From VAYN01 sp964540905 (GTDB lineage Bacteria > Actinomycetota > Thermoleophilia > Solirubrobacterales > 70-9), in NCBI GenBank assembly GCA_964540905.1, contig CAZIOS010000013.1, positions 1-64,000 of the forward strand: a DNA stretch of 64,000 nucleotides, read 5' to 3'. Below the pieces are notes generated by a model. It saw only the letters and a program-made list of their open reading frames with translations, made no database searches and was not told the origin of the DNA. Of this stretch, positions 43,135 through 51,957 are shown piece after piece; the stretch's first letter is position 1; every line of letters starts with the position of its first letter. The translations under genes were made by a program, and so were the position numbers.

Positions 43135-44358
43135 CTATTCGGTGTTCTTCTTGACCAATTCCTTCACTTCTTCCACCACCTTGTCGACCGTGTCCCCGGC
43201 GACCTTCGAGACCTTGACCCCGGCGGCCTGGTCGGTGGTGTAGATGACGGCCCCGGCGACGGCGGCGGCGACCAGCACCAGCGCCACCAGGGCGAGGACG
43301 AAGCGGACGAAGCGGGAGAAGCCGCTGCGGCGCCGCGGCGCCGCCGGGCGGGCGGGAGCGGGGGGAGGCGCCGCCGCCCGCGGCGCTGGCCGGCGGGTTG
43401 GCGAGGGCGCCGGCCGGTACTCGGTCTGGCCAGTGGTGCGGTCGAGGTGGCGGGTGGCGGCGGTATCGCCGCCGAGCACCCGGGTCGGCGTCGCGCCCTC
43501 CCCCAGCGGCAGCGTCACGTCCTCGCCCTGCAGGCCCAGCCGCAGCCCGGTCGCCAGCTCCTCGGCGCTGGCGTAGCGCCGGTTCGGGTCGCCCTCGAGC
43601 GCCCGCAGCACGGCGCCGCCGAGCGGTCCCGGCACCTCCTCGTTGTAGGTGCTGGGCGGCAGCGGCTTCTCGTTCTGCTGGCGCACCGCCAGCTCCGCCA
43701 GCGAGGAGCCCTCGTAGGGCAGGCGGCCGGTGAGGAACTGGTAGAGGACGACCCCGAGCGCGTAGACGTCGGTCGCCGGCGTCGCCTCCTCGCCGCGCAC
43801 CTGCTCGGGGGCGAGGTAGGCGGCGGTGCCGACGACCGAGCCGACCTGGGTGATCCGGGTCTGCTCGATCGCGCGGGCGATCCCGAAGTCGGTCAGCTTC
43901 ACGGTCATCTCGCCGCCGCCGACCGGTCCGCCGGTGACCATCAGGTTGCCGGGCTTGACGTCGCGGTGGATGATCCCGCGGCGGTGCGCGTAGTCGAGGC
44001 CGGCGCAGGCCTGGATCCCGATCTCGGCCGCGGTCTCGGCGTCGACCGGTCCCTGCCGCTGCAGGATCTGGGCACCGGAGCGGCCGGAGACGTACTCCAT
44101 CACGATGTAGTGGCGGCCGTCGTCTTTGCCGGTGTCGTAGACCTGGACGATGTTGGGGTGGATCAGCTTCGCCACCGCCAGCGCCTCGCGGCGGAAGCGG
44201 GCGACGAAGCGCTCGTCGTCGGAGAGGTGCTCGGCGAGGATCTTCACCGCCACCGTGCGCTCGAGGATGCGGTCGGTCGCCTTGTAGACGTTCGACATGC
44301 CGCCGGAGCCGAGCCGCTCTTCGGTCTCGTAGCGGTTGGAGAGGGTGCCGGCCTCCAT
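43135..44358 (-). CDS. PknB-like serine/threonine protein kinase, without PASTA repeats
   Basis: 407 residues. Kinase domain about 10-270: glycine loop LGSGGMSNVYKA, Lys in VAVKIL, catalytic HRDVKPGNLM, DFG in LTDFGIAR and activation segment GTAAYLAPEQ. A Pro/Ala/Arg-rich linker follows, then a membrane segment (about 350-373) and a short outside tail (about 34 residues) lacking PASTA repeats. The ATG overlaps the stop of the lipoprotein gene (ATGA), so the two are cotranslated. It probably senses something through the tail or the lipoprotein. Confidence 0.92.
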   Translation of the reverse strand: MEAGTLSNRYETEERLGSGGMSNVYKATDRILERTVAVKILAEHLSDDERFVARFRREALAVAKLIHPNIVQVYDTGKDDGRHYIVMEYVSGRSGAQILQRQGPVDAETAAEIGIQACAGLDYAHRRGIIHRDVKPGNLMVTGGPVGGGEMTVKLTDFGIARAIEQTRITQVGSVVGTAAYLAPEQVRGEEATPATDVYALGVVLYQFLTGRLPYEGSSLAELAVRQQNEKPLPPSTYNEEVPGPLGGAVLRALEGDPNRRYASAEELATGLRLGLQGEDVTLPLGEGATPTRVLGGDTAATRHLDRTTGQTEYRPAPSPTRRPAPRAAAPPPAPARPAAPRRRSGFSRFVRFVLALVALVLVAAAVAGAVIYTTDQAAGVKVSKVAGDTVDKVVEEVKELVKKNTE

Positions 44359-44918
44359 CAGTCGCCGCCTTCCACCGGGGCGCCGGGGCCGACCCCGCCC
44401 GAGGGGGCGCCACCGCCGGGTTCGACCGGCGGCGCTTCGCCCTGGCCGCTGCCGGCGCCGTTGCCCGGCGGCGCCGGGGTCGCTTCCGGCGCGGTTTCGG
44501 CCGGCGCTTCTGCTTCCGCTTCCTTCGGCGGCTTCGACTTTTCCGGCTTGTGGGGCTTTTCCGTCGCCTCCGCTTCTTCGGCCGGCGCGATCGCTTCGGT
44601 TTCTTCGGCTTCTTCCGGTTCTTCGCAGCTCTCGACGACTTCGCCGAGCCGGTCGACGCCTTCCCGCAGCGCCTGCTTCAGCTGCTTGTCGACGCCGCCG
44701 AGCTGCCGCACCTGGGTGCCGACCGCCTGCACCGCGTTCTCGGCGCCGATGCATTCGCCTTCGCCGGCCAGTTCGCGCACCTGGTCGAGGTTGGCTTCGA
44801 TTTCGCTGGCGGTGCTGCCGGGGAGGAGGTCGGCCTTGCCGCCGCCGCAGGCGCTCAGCCCCACGGCGGCGACGGCGCCGAGGGCGAGGAGGAGCAGGGA
44901 TGCGCTGAGGCGGCCCAT
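44358..44918 (-). CDS. Lipoprotein with acidic, Pro-rich tail, coupled to the kinase
   Basis: 186 residues. A signal peptide ends with the lipobox LSACGGG at about residue 24. A helical part with Cys (ECIGAENAVQAVGTQVRQ, VVESCEEPEE) lies at about 35-100 and a Glu/Pro/Gly-rich tail fills the rest. No family is recognised. The stop overlaps the kinase start, implying joint function. Glu is mostly encoded by GAA. Confidence 0.72.
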   Translation of the reverse strand: MGRLSASLLLLALGAVAAVGLSACGGGKADLLPGSTASEIEANLDQVRELAGEGECIGAENAVQAVGTQVRQLGGVDKQLKQALREGVDRLGEVVESCEEPEEAEETEAIAPAEEAEATEKPHKPEKSKPPKEAEAEAPAETAPEATPAPPGNGAGSGQGEAPPVEPGGGAPSGGVGPGAPVEGGD

Positions 44919-44969
44919 GAATCGAGTCTAGACAACCCTCTGGTGGCTGGATTTTGCCTGCATTTGCGC

Positions 44970-45710
44970 CTACCGCCCGACCGCGAGCCGTTCCGCCAGG
45001 GGACTGGGCAGGCCGGCGGCGACGATCGCCTTGGCGGCGGCGGCGACGTCGTACTCGACTCGGTGGAAGCGCACCGTCCACTCCGTGGTGTCGAGCTCCA
45101 GCCAGGCGGCGCGGCGGTCGCCGTCGCGGGGCTGGCCGACGCTGCCGGGGTTGAGCAGCCAGCCGCCGCGGGCGAGGTTGAGGGCGGCGCCGTCGCCGGC
45201 CTGAGCCCCGTGGGCGCCGCCGTAGCGGTCCGGGTCGGGGCGGCTGAAGAAGAGCGCGACGTGGGAGTGGCCGATCAGCCCCACCCGCTCCTCCTGCGCG
45301 TCGAGCCCGGCCTCGGCCTGGTCGAGGGTCAGCACGTACTCCCAGATCGGATCGCGCGGGGAGGCGTGGAACAGGCCCACGCCCTCGCGCACCGCGGCCG
45401 GCGCCAGCTCGCGCAGGAACTCGATCGTCTCGGCGCCGGTGTGCTCGCGGGTCCACTCGACCGCCGACGCGGCGGCGTCGGAGAAGGAGGAGACGTCGAG
45501 CCCGCCGAGCACGGCGAGGTCGTGGTTGCCGACCAGGCAGACGTCGCAGCGCTCGCGGACCAGCGCCGTGCAGGCATCGGGCTGGGCGCCGTAGCCGACG
45601 ACGTCGCCGAGGCACCAGATCTCCTCGCTGCCACCGGCGTCGATCGCCGCCAGGGTCGCTTCCAGGGCAGGCAGGTTGGAGTGGATGTCGCTGAGGACGG
45701 CTACGCGCAA
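44970..45710 (-). CDS. Metallophosphoesterase (YfcE/MJ0936-like)
   Basis: 246 residues. Calcineurin-like metal motifs are clear: VAVLSDIHSNLPAL, CLGDVVGYG, CLVGNHDLA, GLIGHSHVALF and LLNPGSVGQPRDGD. Phosphodiesterase or phosphatase; substrate unknown. TTG start at 45710 directly opens the conserved strand and clears the argS start 46 bp away. Confidence 0.85.
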   Translation of the reverse strand: MRVAVLSDIHSNLPALEATLAAIDAGGSEEIWCLGDVVGYGAQPDACTALVRERCDVCLVGNHDLAVLGGLDVSSFSDAAASAVEWTREHTGAETIEFLRELAPAAVREGVGLFHASPRDPIWEYVLTLDQAEAGLDAQEERVGLIGHSHVALFFSRPDPDRYGGAHGAQAGDGAALNLARGGWLLNPGSVGQPRDGDRRAAWLELDTTEWTVRFHRVEYDVAAAAKAIVAAGLPSPLAERLAVGR

Positions 45711-45755
45711 GCGGGCAGCGTACCCCGCGCCCCTCGCGGTCCATACGATTGGGCG

Positions 45756-47402
45756 GTGACCGCCACCGACTCGATCGCCGAGCTGAGGGGTGCCGTCGAG
45801 GGCGCCGCCCGCGCCCTGCGCGACGGCGAGCGGACCGAGCCGGCGCCCTCGCTCGACCGGCCGCCGAAGCCCGAGCTGGGCGACTACAGCTCCAACGCGG
45901 CGATGCTGCTGGCGGCGCCGCTCGGCGACAATCCGCGCACGGTCGCCGCCCGCCTGCAGGCGGAGCTCGAACGCGAGCTCGGCGGCTCCGGCAGCCTCGA
46001 GCGGGTCGAGGTCGCGGGCCCCGGCTTCGTCAACCTCTACCTCTCCGACGCCTGGTACCGGCGGGCGCTGGCCGGCCTCCTGGCCGCCGGCGAGGCGCTC
46101 GGGCCGGCGCCGACCGAGTCCCCCGAGCGGGTCCTGGTCGAGTTCGTCTCCGCCAACCCGACCGGGCCGCTGCACGTCGGCGGCGGCCGCCACGCCGCCT
46201 ACGGCGACGCCCTGGTGCGGCTGCTGGAGGCGGTCGGCCACGAGGTCGAACGCGAGTTCTACGTCAACGACGCCGGCGGCCAGGTCGGCCGCTTCGCCGA
46301 CTCGATCGCCGCCCGGATCGCCGGCACCGAACTCCCCGAGGACGGCTACGAAGGCGAGTACGTCGCCGAGCTGGGAGCGCGGATCGCCGCCGAGGGCATC
46401 GACCCCGGCGACCGCGAGGCGGTCGGCCGGCGCGGCATCGAGCTGGTCCTCGAGCAGGTCCGCGACACGCTCGAGCGCTTCGGCGTCCACTTCGACAGCT
46501 GGGCCTCGGAGCGGGCGATCTACGAGCGCGGCGAGGTCGACGAGGCGCTGGCCGAGCTCGACCGGCGCGGCCACAGCTACCGCCACGAGGACGCGCTCTG
46601 GCTGCGCACGACCAGGTTCGGCGACGACAAGGACCGGGTCCTGATCCGCGCCAACGGCGAGCCCACCTACCTCACCGCCGACATCGCCTACCACTGGGAC
46701 AAGCTGCAGCGCGGCTTCGGCCGCCTGATCGACGTGCTCGGCGCCGACCACCACGGCTACGTGGCGCGGATCCGGGCCGCGATCGAGGCGCTCGGCGGCG
46801 ATCCCGCCGCCTTCGAGGCGCTGATCATGAGCCTCGTCCACATCGTCGAGGAGGGCGAGCGGGCGCAGATGTCGAAGCGCAGCGGCGACTTCGTCTCGCT
46901 CGAAGAGCTGCTCGACGACATCGGCGTCGACGCGACCCGCTGGTTCATGCTCTGGCGCAGCCACGAGACCACCGTCGACCTCGACCTCGACCTGGCCCGC
47001 AGCCAGTCGAGCGAGAACCCCGTCTACTACGTCCAGTACGCCCACGCGCGGATCGCCAGCATCCTCCGCAAAGCCGGCGAGACGGCGACCGCGGCCGCCG
47101 CCGGGCTCGACCCGGAGGCGCCGGGCGCCGGCTTCGAGCCGAGCGAGAAGACGCTGGTCAAGCGCCTGCTGGAGTTCCCCGACGAGGTTCGCGAGTCGGC
47201 GGCGCGGCGGGCGCCGCACCGGATCTGCGCCTACTCGACCGCGGTCGCCGCCGACTTCCACGCCTTCTACCGCGACTGCCAGGTGGTCGGGGCCGAGGGC
47301 GAGGGGGTCGAGCGCTCGCGGCTGGCGCTCTGCCTCTGCGCGAAGCGGACGATCGCCGCCGCGCTGGGCCTGCTCGGCATCTCCGCCCCCGAGCGGATGT
47401 GA
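45756..47402 (+). CDS. argS: Arginyl-tRNA synthetase
   Basis: 548 residues. The Add1 domain contains LGDYSSNAAMLLA; the class I signature reads NPTGPLHVGGGRHAAYGDAL (HIGH variant HVGG), ADIAYHWDKLQRGF and VLGADHHGYV follow, and the KMSKS variant is AQMSKRSGDFVSL. The C-terminal helical DALR domain ends in LLGISAPERM. GTG start. Confidence 0.96.
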   Translation: MTATDSIAELRGAVEGAARALRDGERTEPAPSLDRPPKPELGDYSSNAAMLLAAPLGDNPRTVAARLQAELERELGGSGSLERVEVAGPGFVNLYLSDAWYRRALAGLLAAGEALGPAPTESPERVLVEFVSANPTGPLHVGGGRHAAYGDALVRLLEAVGHEVEREFYVNDAGGQVGRFADSIAARIAGTELPEDGYEGEYVAELGARIAAEGIDPGDREAVGRRGIELVLEQVRDTLERFGVHFDSWASERAIYERGEVDEALAELDRRGHSYRHEDALWLRTTRFGDDKDRVLIRANGEPTYLTADIAYHWDKLQRGFGRLIDVLGADHHGYVARIRAAIEALGGDPAAFEALIMSLVHIVEEGERAQMSKRSGDFVSLEELLDDIGVDATRWFMLWRSHETTVDLDLDLARSQSSENPVYYVQYAHARIASILRKAGETATAAAAGLDPEAPGAGFEPSEKTLVKRLLEFPDEVRESAARRAPHRICAYSTAVAADFHAFYRDCQVVGAEGEGVERSRLALCLCAKRTIAAALGLLGISAPERM

Positions 47403-48082
47403 TGCCCGGCGGGCGCTCCAAGCTGCCCGTCCTGGCGGAGATCGCCGGCCCGGCATCGGGCAACGCCCAGGCCTGGTCGCTGCGCCGCTCCGACCTCGAG
47501 GCGCTGGAGAAGCTGCTGGGGCGGCTGGGGGAGGGGCGGACGCTGCTGGTGACCGGCTCGGAGCGGCTCTCGGGGGCGCTGGCGGTCGCCCTCGCCGGCG
47601 CCGCCTGCGCCGCCGGCCGGCGCACGGCGCTGCTCGAGTGCGAACTGAGCCGGCCGCGGCTGGCGGCCGAGGTCGCGCTCGCCGAGGGGCCGGGGCTGCA
47701 CGAGTACCTGCGCTGGGAGGCGAGCGCGCCGCAGATCCTGCAGCCGCTGGTCCTCGCCGGCCCGGCGGCGGCGCGGGCGCGCCAGCACCTGGTCTGCGTC
47801 GTCGGCGGCCGTCCCGCCGCCGACCCGGCGACCCTGCTCGGCCTCGACAGCTTCCGCCACGCGACGGCGAAGCTGCGCGAGGCCTACGAGCTGGTGGTCC
47901 TCGACGGCCCCGGTCTCGACGCCGACGGCGACGCCCTCGCCGTCGTCGCCGCCCAGGCCGACGCCCTGCTCGTCTGCCTCGCGCCGGACCAGGTCGGCGG
48001 CAGGGCGGGACGGGCGATGCGCGGCGCCGTCCGCCGCCTGCCGCTGGCGCCGCTCGGCGCCGTGGTCCTCAACGACGGCTGA
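47402..48082 (+). CDS. Degenerate P-loop protein related to CpsD/MinD ATPases
   Basis: 226 residues. The order of motifs copies tyrosine-kinase/ParA-type ATPases: LLVTGSERLSGALAVALA in place of Walker A, RTALLECELSRPRLA in place of the A' motif (normally LLIDADLRRP), and LREAYELVVLDGPGLD as Walker B. The Walker A Lys is absent, so ATP hydrolysis is doubtful. It starts at the ATG overlapping the argS stop. The role is unknown; compare the gene at 26339. Confidence 0.6.
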   Translation: MPGGRSKLPVLAEIAGPASGNAQAWSLRRSDLEALEKLLGRLGEGRTLLVTGSERLSGALAVALAGAACAAGRRTALLECELSRPRLAAEVALAEGPGLHEYLRWEASAPQILQPLVLAGPAAARARQHLVCVVGGRPAADPATLLGLDSFRHATAKLREAYELVVLDGPGLDADGDALAVVAAQADALLVCLAPDQVGGRAGRAMRGAVRRLPLAPLGAVVLNDG

Positions 48083-48095
48083 GGCCCCGGGCCAC

Positions 48096-48572
48096 TCAGA
48101 GGTCGTAGCGGGCGAGGTCGGCGTCGAGCCGCTCGGAGTCCTCGTCGCTCGGCCCCTCTGGGTCCTCCGGCGCCGCCGGCCCGGCGCGGCCGCCGGCCCG
48201 GCGCCAGCGCAGGACCCCGAGCGCCAGCGCCAGCGCGGCGACGACGAAGGCGACGATCGGGACCAGGTAGGCGGAGAGGTTGAAGCCGGCGCCACGCGGC
48301 AGCGCCAGCACCGCTTCGCCGTACTGGGCGACCAGCGCGTCCTTGACCTCGGCCTTGGTCCGGCCGGCGGCGACCAGCCGTTCGACGAAGACTTTCTCGC
48401 GCTGGGCCTGTGGCGATTCGGCCAGTTCCAGCAGCTCGCCGCAGACCGGGCACATCACTTCGCCCTCGATCTGGTTCACGGTCGAGCGCTGGGGCGCCAC
48501 CGCGCTCGCCGCCGGCGCCGTCGCCAGCGCGACCAGCGCCGCCAGCGCGACCAGCGCCGTCGCCGCTCTCAC
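48096..48572 (-). CDS. ccmH: Cytochrome c maturation protein CcmH
   Basis: 158 residues. A signal peptide is followed by GEVMCPVCGELLELAESPQA with the redox CxxC (Cys41, Cys44), then LPRGAGFNLSAYLVP and a C-terminal membrane anchor. It reduces apocytochrome c cysteines for haem ligation. GTG start overlapping the stop of the thioredoxin-like gene by 4 bp. Confidence 0.88.
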   Translation of the reverse strand: MRAATALVALAALVALATAPAASAVAPQRSTVNQIEGEVMCPVCGELLELAESPQAQREKVFVERLVAAGRTKAEVKDALVAQYGEAVLALPRGAGFNLSAYLVPIVAFVVAALALALGVLRWRRAGGRAGPAAPEDPEGPSDEDSERLDADLARYDL

Positions 48573-49093
48573 GAGCGGCTGCCCGGCAGCAGCGGCGCCA
48601 CCTCGTGGTCCAGGTAGTCCTCGTCGACCGGGCCGACCCGCAGCAGCCGCACCTTGCCGGCCGGGTCGATCAGGAAGTTCTCCGGCACCCCGGTGGTGCC
48701 GAAGTCGTGGGCGGTGTCGCCATCGCCGTCGCGTAGCTGCGGGTAGCTGAGGCCGTAGCGGCGGACGAAGTCCTGGCCGTCGCCGCTGAGGTCGCGGCTG
48801 TCGATCCCGAGCACGGTGAAGGCGCCGTCGCCATGGTGGCGCTGGAAGGCCTCCAGCACCGGCGCCTCCTGGCGGCAGGGGATGCACCAGGAGGCCCAGA
48901 AGTTGACCAGCACCCAGCGGCCCCTGTATTCGGACAGCGAGCCGTCGCCGCCGCCGTTCAGGCGTGGCATCGAGGGAGCCGGCGCGACCTCGCCCACCGC
49001 CACCCTCGGGGAGCCCTTGCTGAGCAGGCCGTAGGTGAGCAGGCCGACGAGGGCCAGCACGGCGAGGACGGCGATGGTGGCGCGCACGTTCAC
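48569..49093 (-). CDS. TlpA/CcmG-type thiol-disulfide oxidoreductase
   Basis: 174 residues. One N-terminal membrane anchor (about 7-24), then a thioredoxin fold with the active site WVLVNFWASWCIPCRQEAP (CxxC about residues 70-73) and the cis-Pro loop GTTGVPENFLID. It keeps CcmH or apocytochrome reduced outside the membrane. First gene of a two-gene unit with ccmH. GTG start. Confidence 0.9.
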   Translation of the reverse strand: MNVRATIAVLAVLALVGLLTYGLLSKGSPRVAVGEVAPAPSMPRLNGGGDGSLSEYRGRWVLVNFWASWCIPCRQEAPVLEAFQRHHGDGAFTVLGIDSRDLSGDGQDFVRRYGLSYPQLRDGDGDTAHDFGTTGVPENFLIDPAGKVRLLRVGPVDEDYLDHEVAPLLPGSRS

Positions 49094-49158
49094 GGGCCGG
49101 GAAGGTTAGATCCCATCGGCTCCCGGCAACCCCGCGGCGGCCTTAGAATCCCCCCGGC

Positions 49159-49231
49159 GCGGACGTAGCTCAGCTGGTAGAGCGCGAGCTTCCCAAGCTC
49201 GAGGTCGCGGGTTCGAGACCCGTCGTCCGCT
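49159..49231 (+). tRNA. tRNA-Gly (anticodon CCC)
   Basis: Acceptor GCGGACG (49159-49165) pairs with CGTCCGC (49224-49230), discriminator T (usual for Gly). D-arm AGCTCAGCTGGTAGAGC, anticodon loop TTCCCAA with anticodon CCC, T-arm GCGGG-TTCGAGA-CCCGT. CCA is not encoded. It marks the change from core to accessory content. Confidence 0.93.
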
Positions 49232-49243
49232 TCTAAGGCCGCT

Positions 49244-49300
49244 CTGTAGAGCCAAAAATCAGGGGGTGGTTCGAGACCCGTTCCGAACTTGGCTCTACAG
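49244..49300. repeat. Inverted repeat with a copy of the tRNA T-arm in its loop
   Basis: CTGTAGAGCCAA (49244-49255) and its exact complement (49289-49300) form a 12-bp stem. The loop contains GGTTCGAGACCCGT (49268-49281), a 14-bp copy of the T-arm of the tRNA-Gly just upstream (49210-49223). It may be a terminator, or a remnant of site-specific integration at the tRNA. Confidence 0.6.
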
Positions 49301-50338
49301 CTTGAATTGCGACTAGTTCGTGCTCCCTTACCGCGAGAATTCTACCCGCCGGTCCGGCGCTCGGGGTCTCAGGCGAACGGCAGTGTTCTGATCTCTGTCG
49401 GGGCGATTGGATCATCTCGGCTATAGGGAGCGCCGAATCGGGCTGCTTGCATCTGGATTGCATCTAGCGACCGGACAGAGGCATCCGCCGGCCCAGCTCG
49501 CGGGCATCGCACCCAGCTCGGCTTCCACCGCCCGTGGCTTCGAGTAATAGGCGGGACGCAAACGTGACTCGCCCTGGGCCACATCCCCGCATCACAGTCG
49601 CGCTTCAGCCCAGTAACGCCCATCGCTCACCGGGAGCGTCTGCGCCCGCACAGGCACGCACAGCCGCCCCGGACCAGCGACGCGGGGCGGCGGTGCGGGG
49701 TGGTTCGCGGTCATCTGGGACGCAGGAGTGACGCAGGTGGCGCCATCTGAGCGACGCAGGTCGCGCCGCGGGCCCGCGAGGATCAGTCACCGTCCCGCAC
49801 ACTCGCCGCCGCGAGGTGCCGCGAAGAGCTCCGGCAACTCGGCAATGGCCCAGCCGGCCGCCGACGCTTCTCACTCTGGCAAGCCGCTGGGCAGAAATGG
49901 GGCGCAGCCCCATGGATCCCGGCCGATCTTGGTCAACCAGCAATTGTTTGGACCGATCCCTGTCGGATCATTCCCCTTAGAGCTCCAGATGGCGCGGCGC
50001 TATTAGTGGTCGCCTCACAAGGGTTGACCGGAACGCTGCTAGCTGGTGAGCGCTTTAGCTGGGGGCGTGGCCGCCCATCTTTTACCCGCAACCCCCAGGG
50101 TCGACGCTCGCGGGATATGTCGCGTAGGGTGGCAATCGCGCCGTTTCCCAGCCTATACTCCCGCGTACCCCAGGCAGGGCCAAGAATCCGCAGCGCGGCA
50201 CAGTCCGCCACGACCGTTTTGTCGTCCCTCCCAACCCACTTCGAGTCCTCGATCCTCCGCCAAGCCCTGATAGCCGATTAGCGATCGCGCCACAGGCGCC
50301 ATTTGCCGTATAGACTAAATCTCCCAAACAATTAATCA
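49301..50338. other. About 1 kb with no convincing gene
   Basis: All open frames here are short (under 115 codons), lack ribosome-binding sites, show no recognised motif and overlap each other on both strands. The 3' end (about 50300-50338) is AT-rich and has a weak -10-like TATAGACT at 50309-50316, probably the promoter of the next operon. Confidence 0.55.
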
Positions 50339-51943
50339 ATGTCTGAGCAACTACCGTGGCTGAACAAGCTCAAGCCTTTCACCATCCTCACCCCGGCCGA
50401 CGAGGCCGGATGGGAGCAGTTCTGCCTGATCTGTGGGGAAAGCGCCGATTTCCGTTCTCTGGTCACCGCGGTCCGCGCGTCTGGGGCGCACAGCGTGGTG
50501 ATAGAGAACGCCTACCCCGACCTCGATCAGGCGAGCGAGGCTCCTTACTGGCCGCGGGCCTTCCCGCTTCCCCACATCGACGTGCATCGCCTGCACTTCT
50601 TCGCTTCGGAGGTCCGTGGGTCGTTCCCTGCCGAGCGCCAGGAGGGCTACCTCGGCTACGCCGTCGTTGCTCGCCCGCTCGGCCGGCTGGTACGTGCTCT
50701 GGTGTCGCCGCCGCCCTGCCTGCGGTCCGGCGCCGAGGGTCCCTGCGGCCACTGCGAGGAGGGAAGCGCGGTCGCGCCGTCCTTCGAGGGCACGGTGACG
50801 GCGGCCGTGGAGACCGTCGAGCTCTTCGGCATCGACTATCCGATCTCCGGGGTGCCCTACTGCGGCCAGGACGCCTGGCATCTGCAGTGCGGTCACGCGG
50901 CAGCCTGGACCTGTCTCTTCACCGGGTTCCTGGCGGGGCGGGCGCCGCGGACGACGATCGGCGACGCGGTCGAGGCGGGCGCAAGCGCCGAAGTCGACGT
51001 CCACCGCGCGGTCTCCTCGACCGGCACCAATTTCTTCCAGATGCAGCGGATCTTCAGCGCTCGCGGGATGCCGGCGCTCTTCTACGAAATCCCGAAGCTG
51101 ACCGAGGATCCGCGACTGAAATTGCACGGCCTGCGCGACGCCGATCGCGGCGAGGTGCGGAAGGTCGTCCTGCGCACCGTCTGCAACTACCTGAACTCGG
51201 GCTTCCCGGTCGTGGCCAGCACGCGTGAACACACCGTCACCCTGATCGGCTGGCGGCGCACGGGCGGCCCCGAGGGCGAAGTCGATCTCGTCTACAGCGA
51301 TGCCGATGAGGTCTACGGGACTGTGCCCGCCTCACGAATCGAAGATGAGGGATGGGGTGCGCTGATGATCCCGCTCCCTCCCGAGGTGGTGCTGACCGGC
51401 GAGGCGGCGCAGTCGGTGACCCACGATGCGCTCACCGACCTGCCTGTCTTCCTGGCCGACGCGGTCAGCGAGGAGGGGGCTGCGGTCGCCGGCGAGGCGG
51501 CCCGGGTGGTCTCCGCGGCGCTTGCCGACGAGCGGCTGAGCCTGCGCCTCGAGCTGAAGCGTCGCCACTCCTATCGGGCCGCGGTGCGCGAGCAGGTCGG
51601 GAGCCGAGGCGGCGACGTGAGCGAGGCCCTATCAGTGTTGCGGGCGCCCGCCTGGGTGTGGGTGGTCGAGGCGCAGGATCGCGAGGCTCGCGCGCAGGGT
51701 GAGGACTGCGTCTTTTGCGAGTTCGTCTTCGATACCACCTCGCCCGAGGACTCGCCGCATCTCGCCGCCGCCTCGCTCGGCGACCTGACCTGGATCTACT
51801 GGCCGTATGATCCCCGCTCGATGCCTTCGCTGGTCGAGCACCGACGGGGAGTGGACAACCTCCGTTGGCGCTCGCAGATCAACCCCTCAATCGCCACTCT
51901 GCGCGAGGAGGATGTCCAACGGGTAGGTGGAAAGGCAAGATGA
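50339..51943 (+). CDS. Papain-like/C39-like cysteine peptidase domain protein
   Basis: 534 residues, no signal peptide or membrane segment. A likely peptidase core lies at about 170-330: Gln177 and Cys184 in CGQDAWHLQCGHAAAW (the Q-x6-C spacing of papain-like enzymes), His298 in TREHTVTLIGW and an acidic site at 321-323 (VYSDADEVYG). An N-terminal region (1-165) and a C-terminal region of about 200 residues match nothing I recognise. First gene of a tight four-gene operon; the next gene's first ATG overlaps its stop. Processing or toxin release is a guess. Confidence 0.65.
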   Translation: MSEQLPWLNKLKPFTILTPADEAGWEQFCLICGESADFRSLVTAVRASGAHSVVIENAYPDLDQASEAPYWPRAFPLPHIDVHRLHFFASEVRGSFPAERQEGYLGYAVVARPLGRLVRALVSPPPCLRSGAEGPCGHCEEGSAVAPSFEGTVTAAVETVELFGIDYPISGVPYCGQDAWHLQCGHAAAWTCLFTGFLAGRAPRTTIGDAVEAGASAEVDVHRAVSSTGTNFFQMQRIFSARGMPALFYEIPKLTEDPRLKLHGLRDADRGEVRKVVLRTVCNYLNSGFPVVASTREHTVTLIGWRRTGGPEGEVDLVYSDADEVYGTVPASRIEDEGWGALMIPLPPEVVLTGEAAQSVTHDALTDLPVFLADAVSEEGAAVAGEAARVVSAALADERLSLRLELKRRHSYRAAVREQVGSRGGDVSEALSVLRAPAWVWVVEAQDREARAQGEDCVFCEFVFDTTSPEDSPHLAAASLGDLTWIYWPYDPRSMPSLVEHRRGVDNLRWRSQINPSIATLREEDVQRVGGKAR

Positions 51944-51957
51944 CGAAGGAGGCAGAC

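Noticed and set aside
43039..44931. 630-codon frame antisense to the kinase and lipoprotein genes
   Set aside because: The minus strand carries clear kinase motifs; the plus-strand product has no recognisable domain.
49301..50338. Several short open frames after tRNA-Gly
   Set aside because: All overlap each other on both strands, lack ribosome-binding sites and contain no recognised motif.
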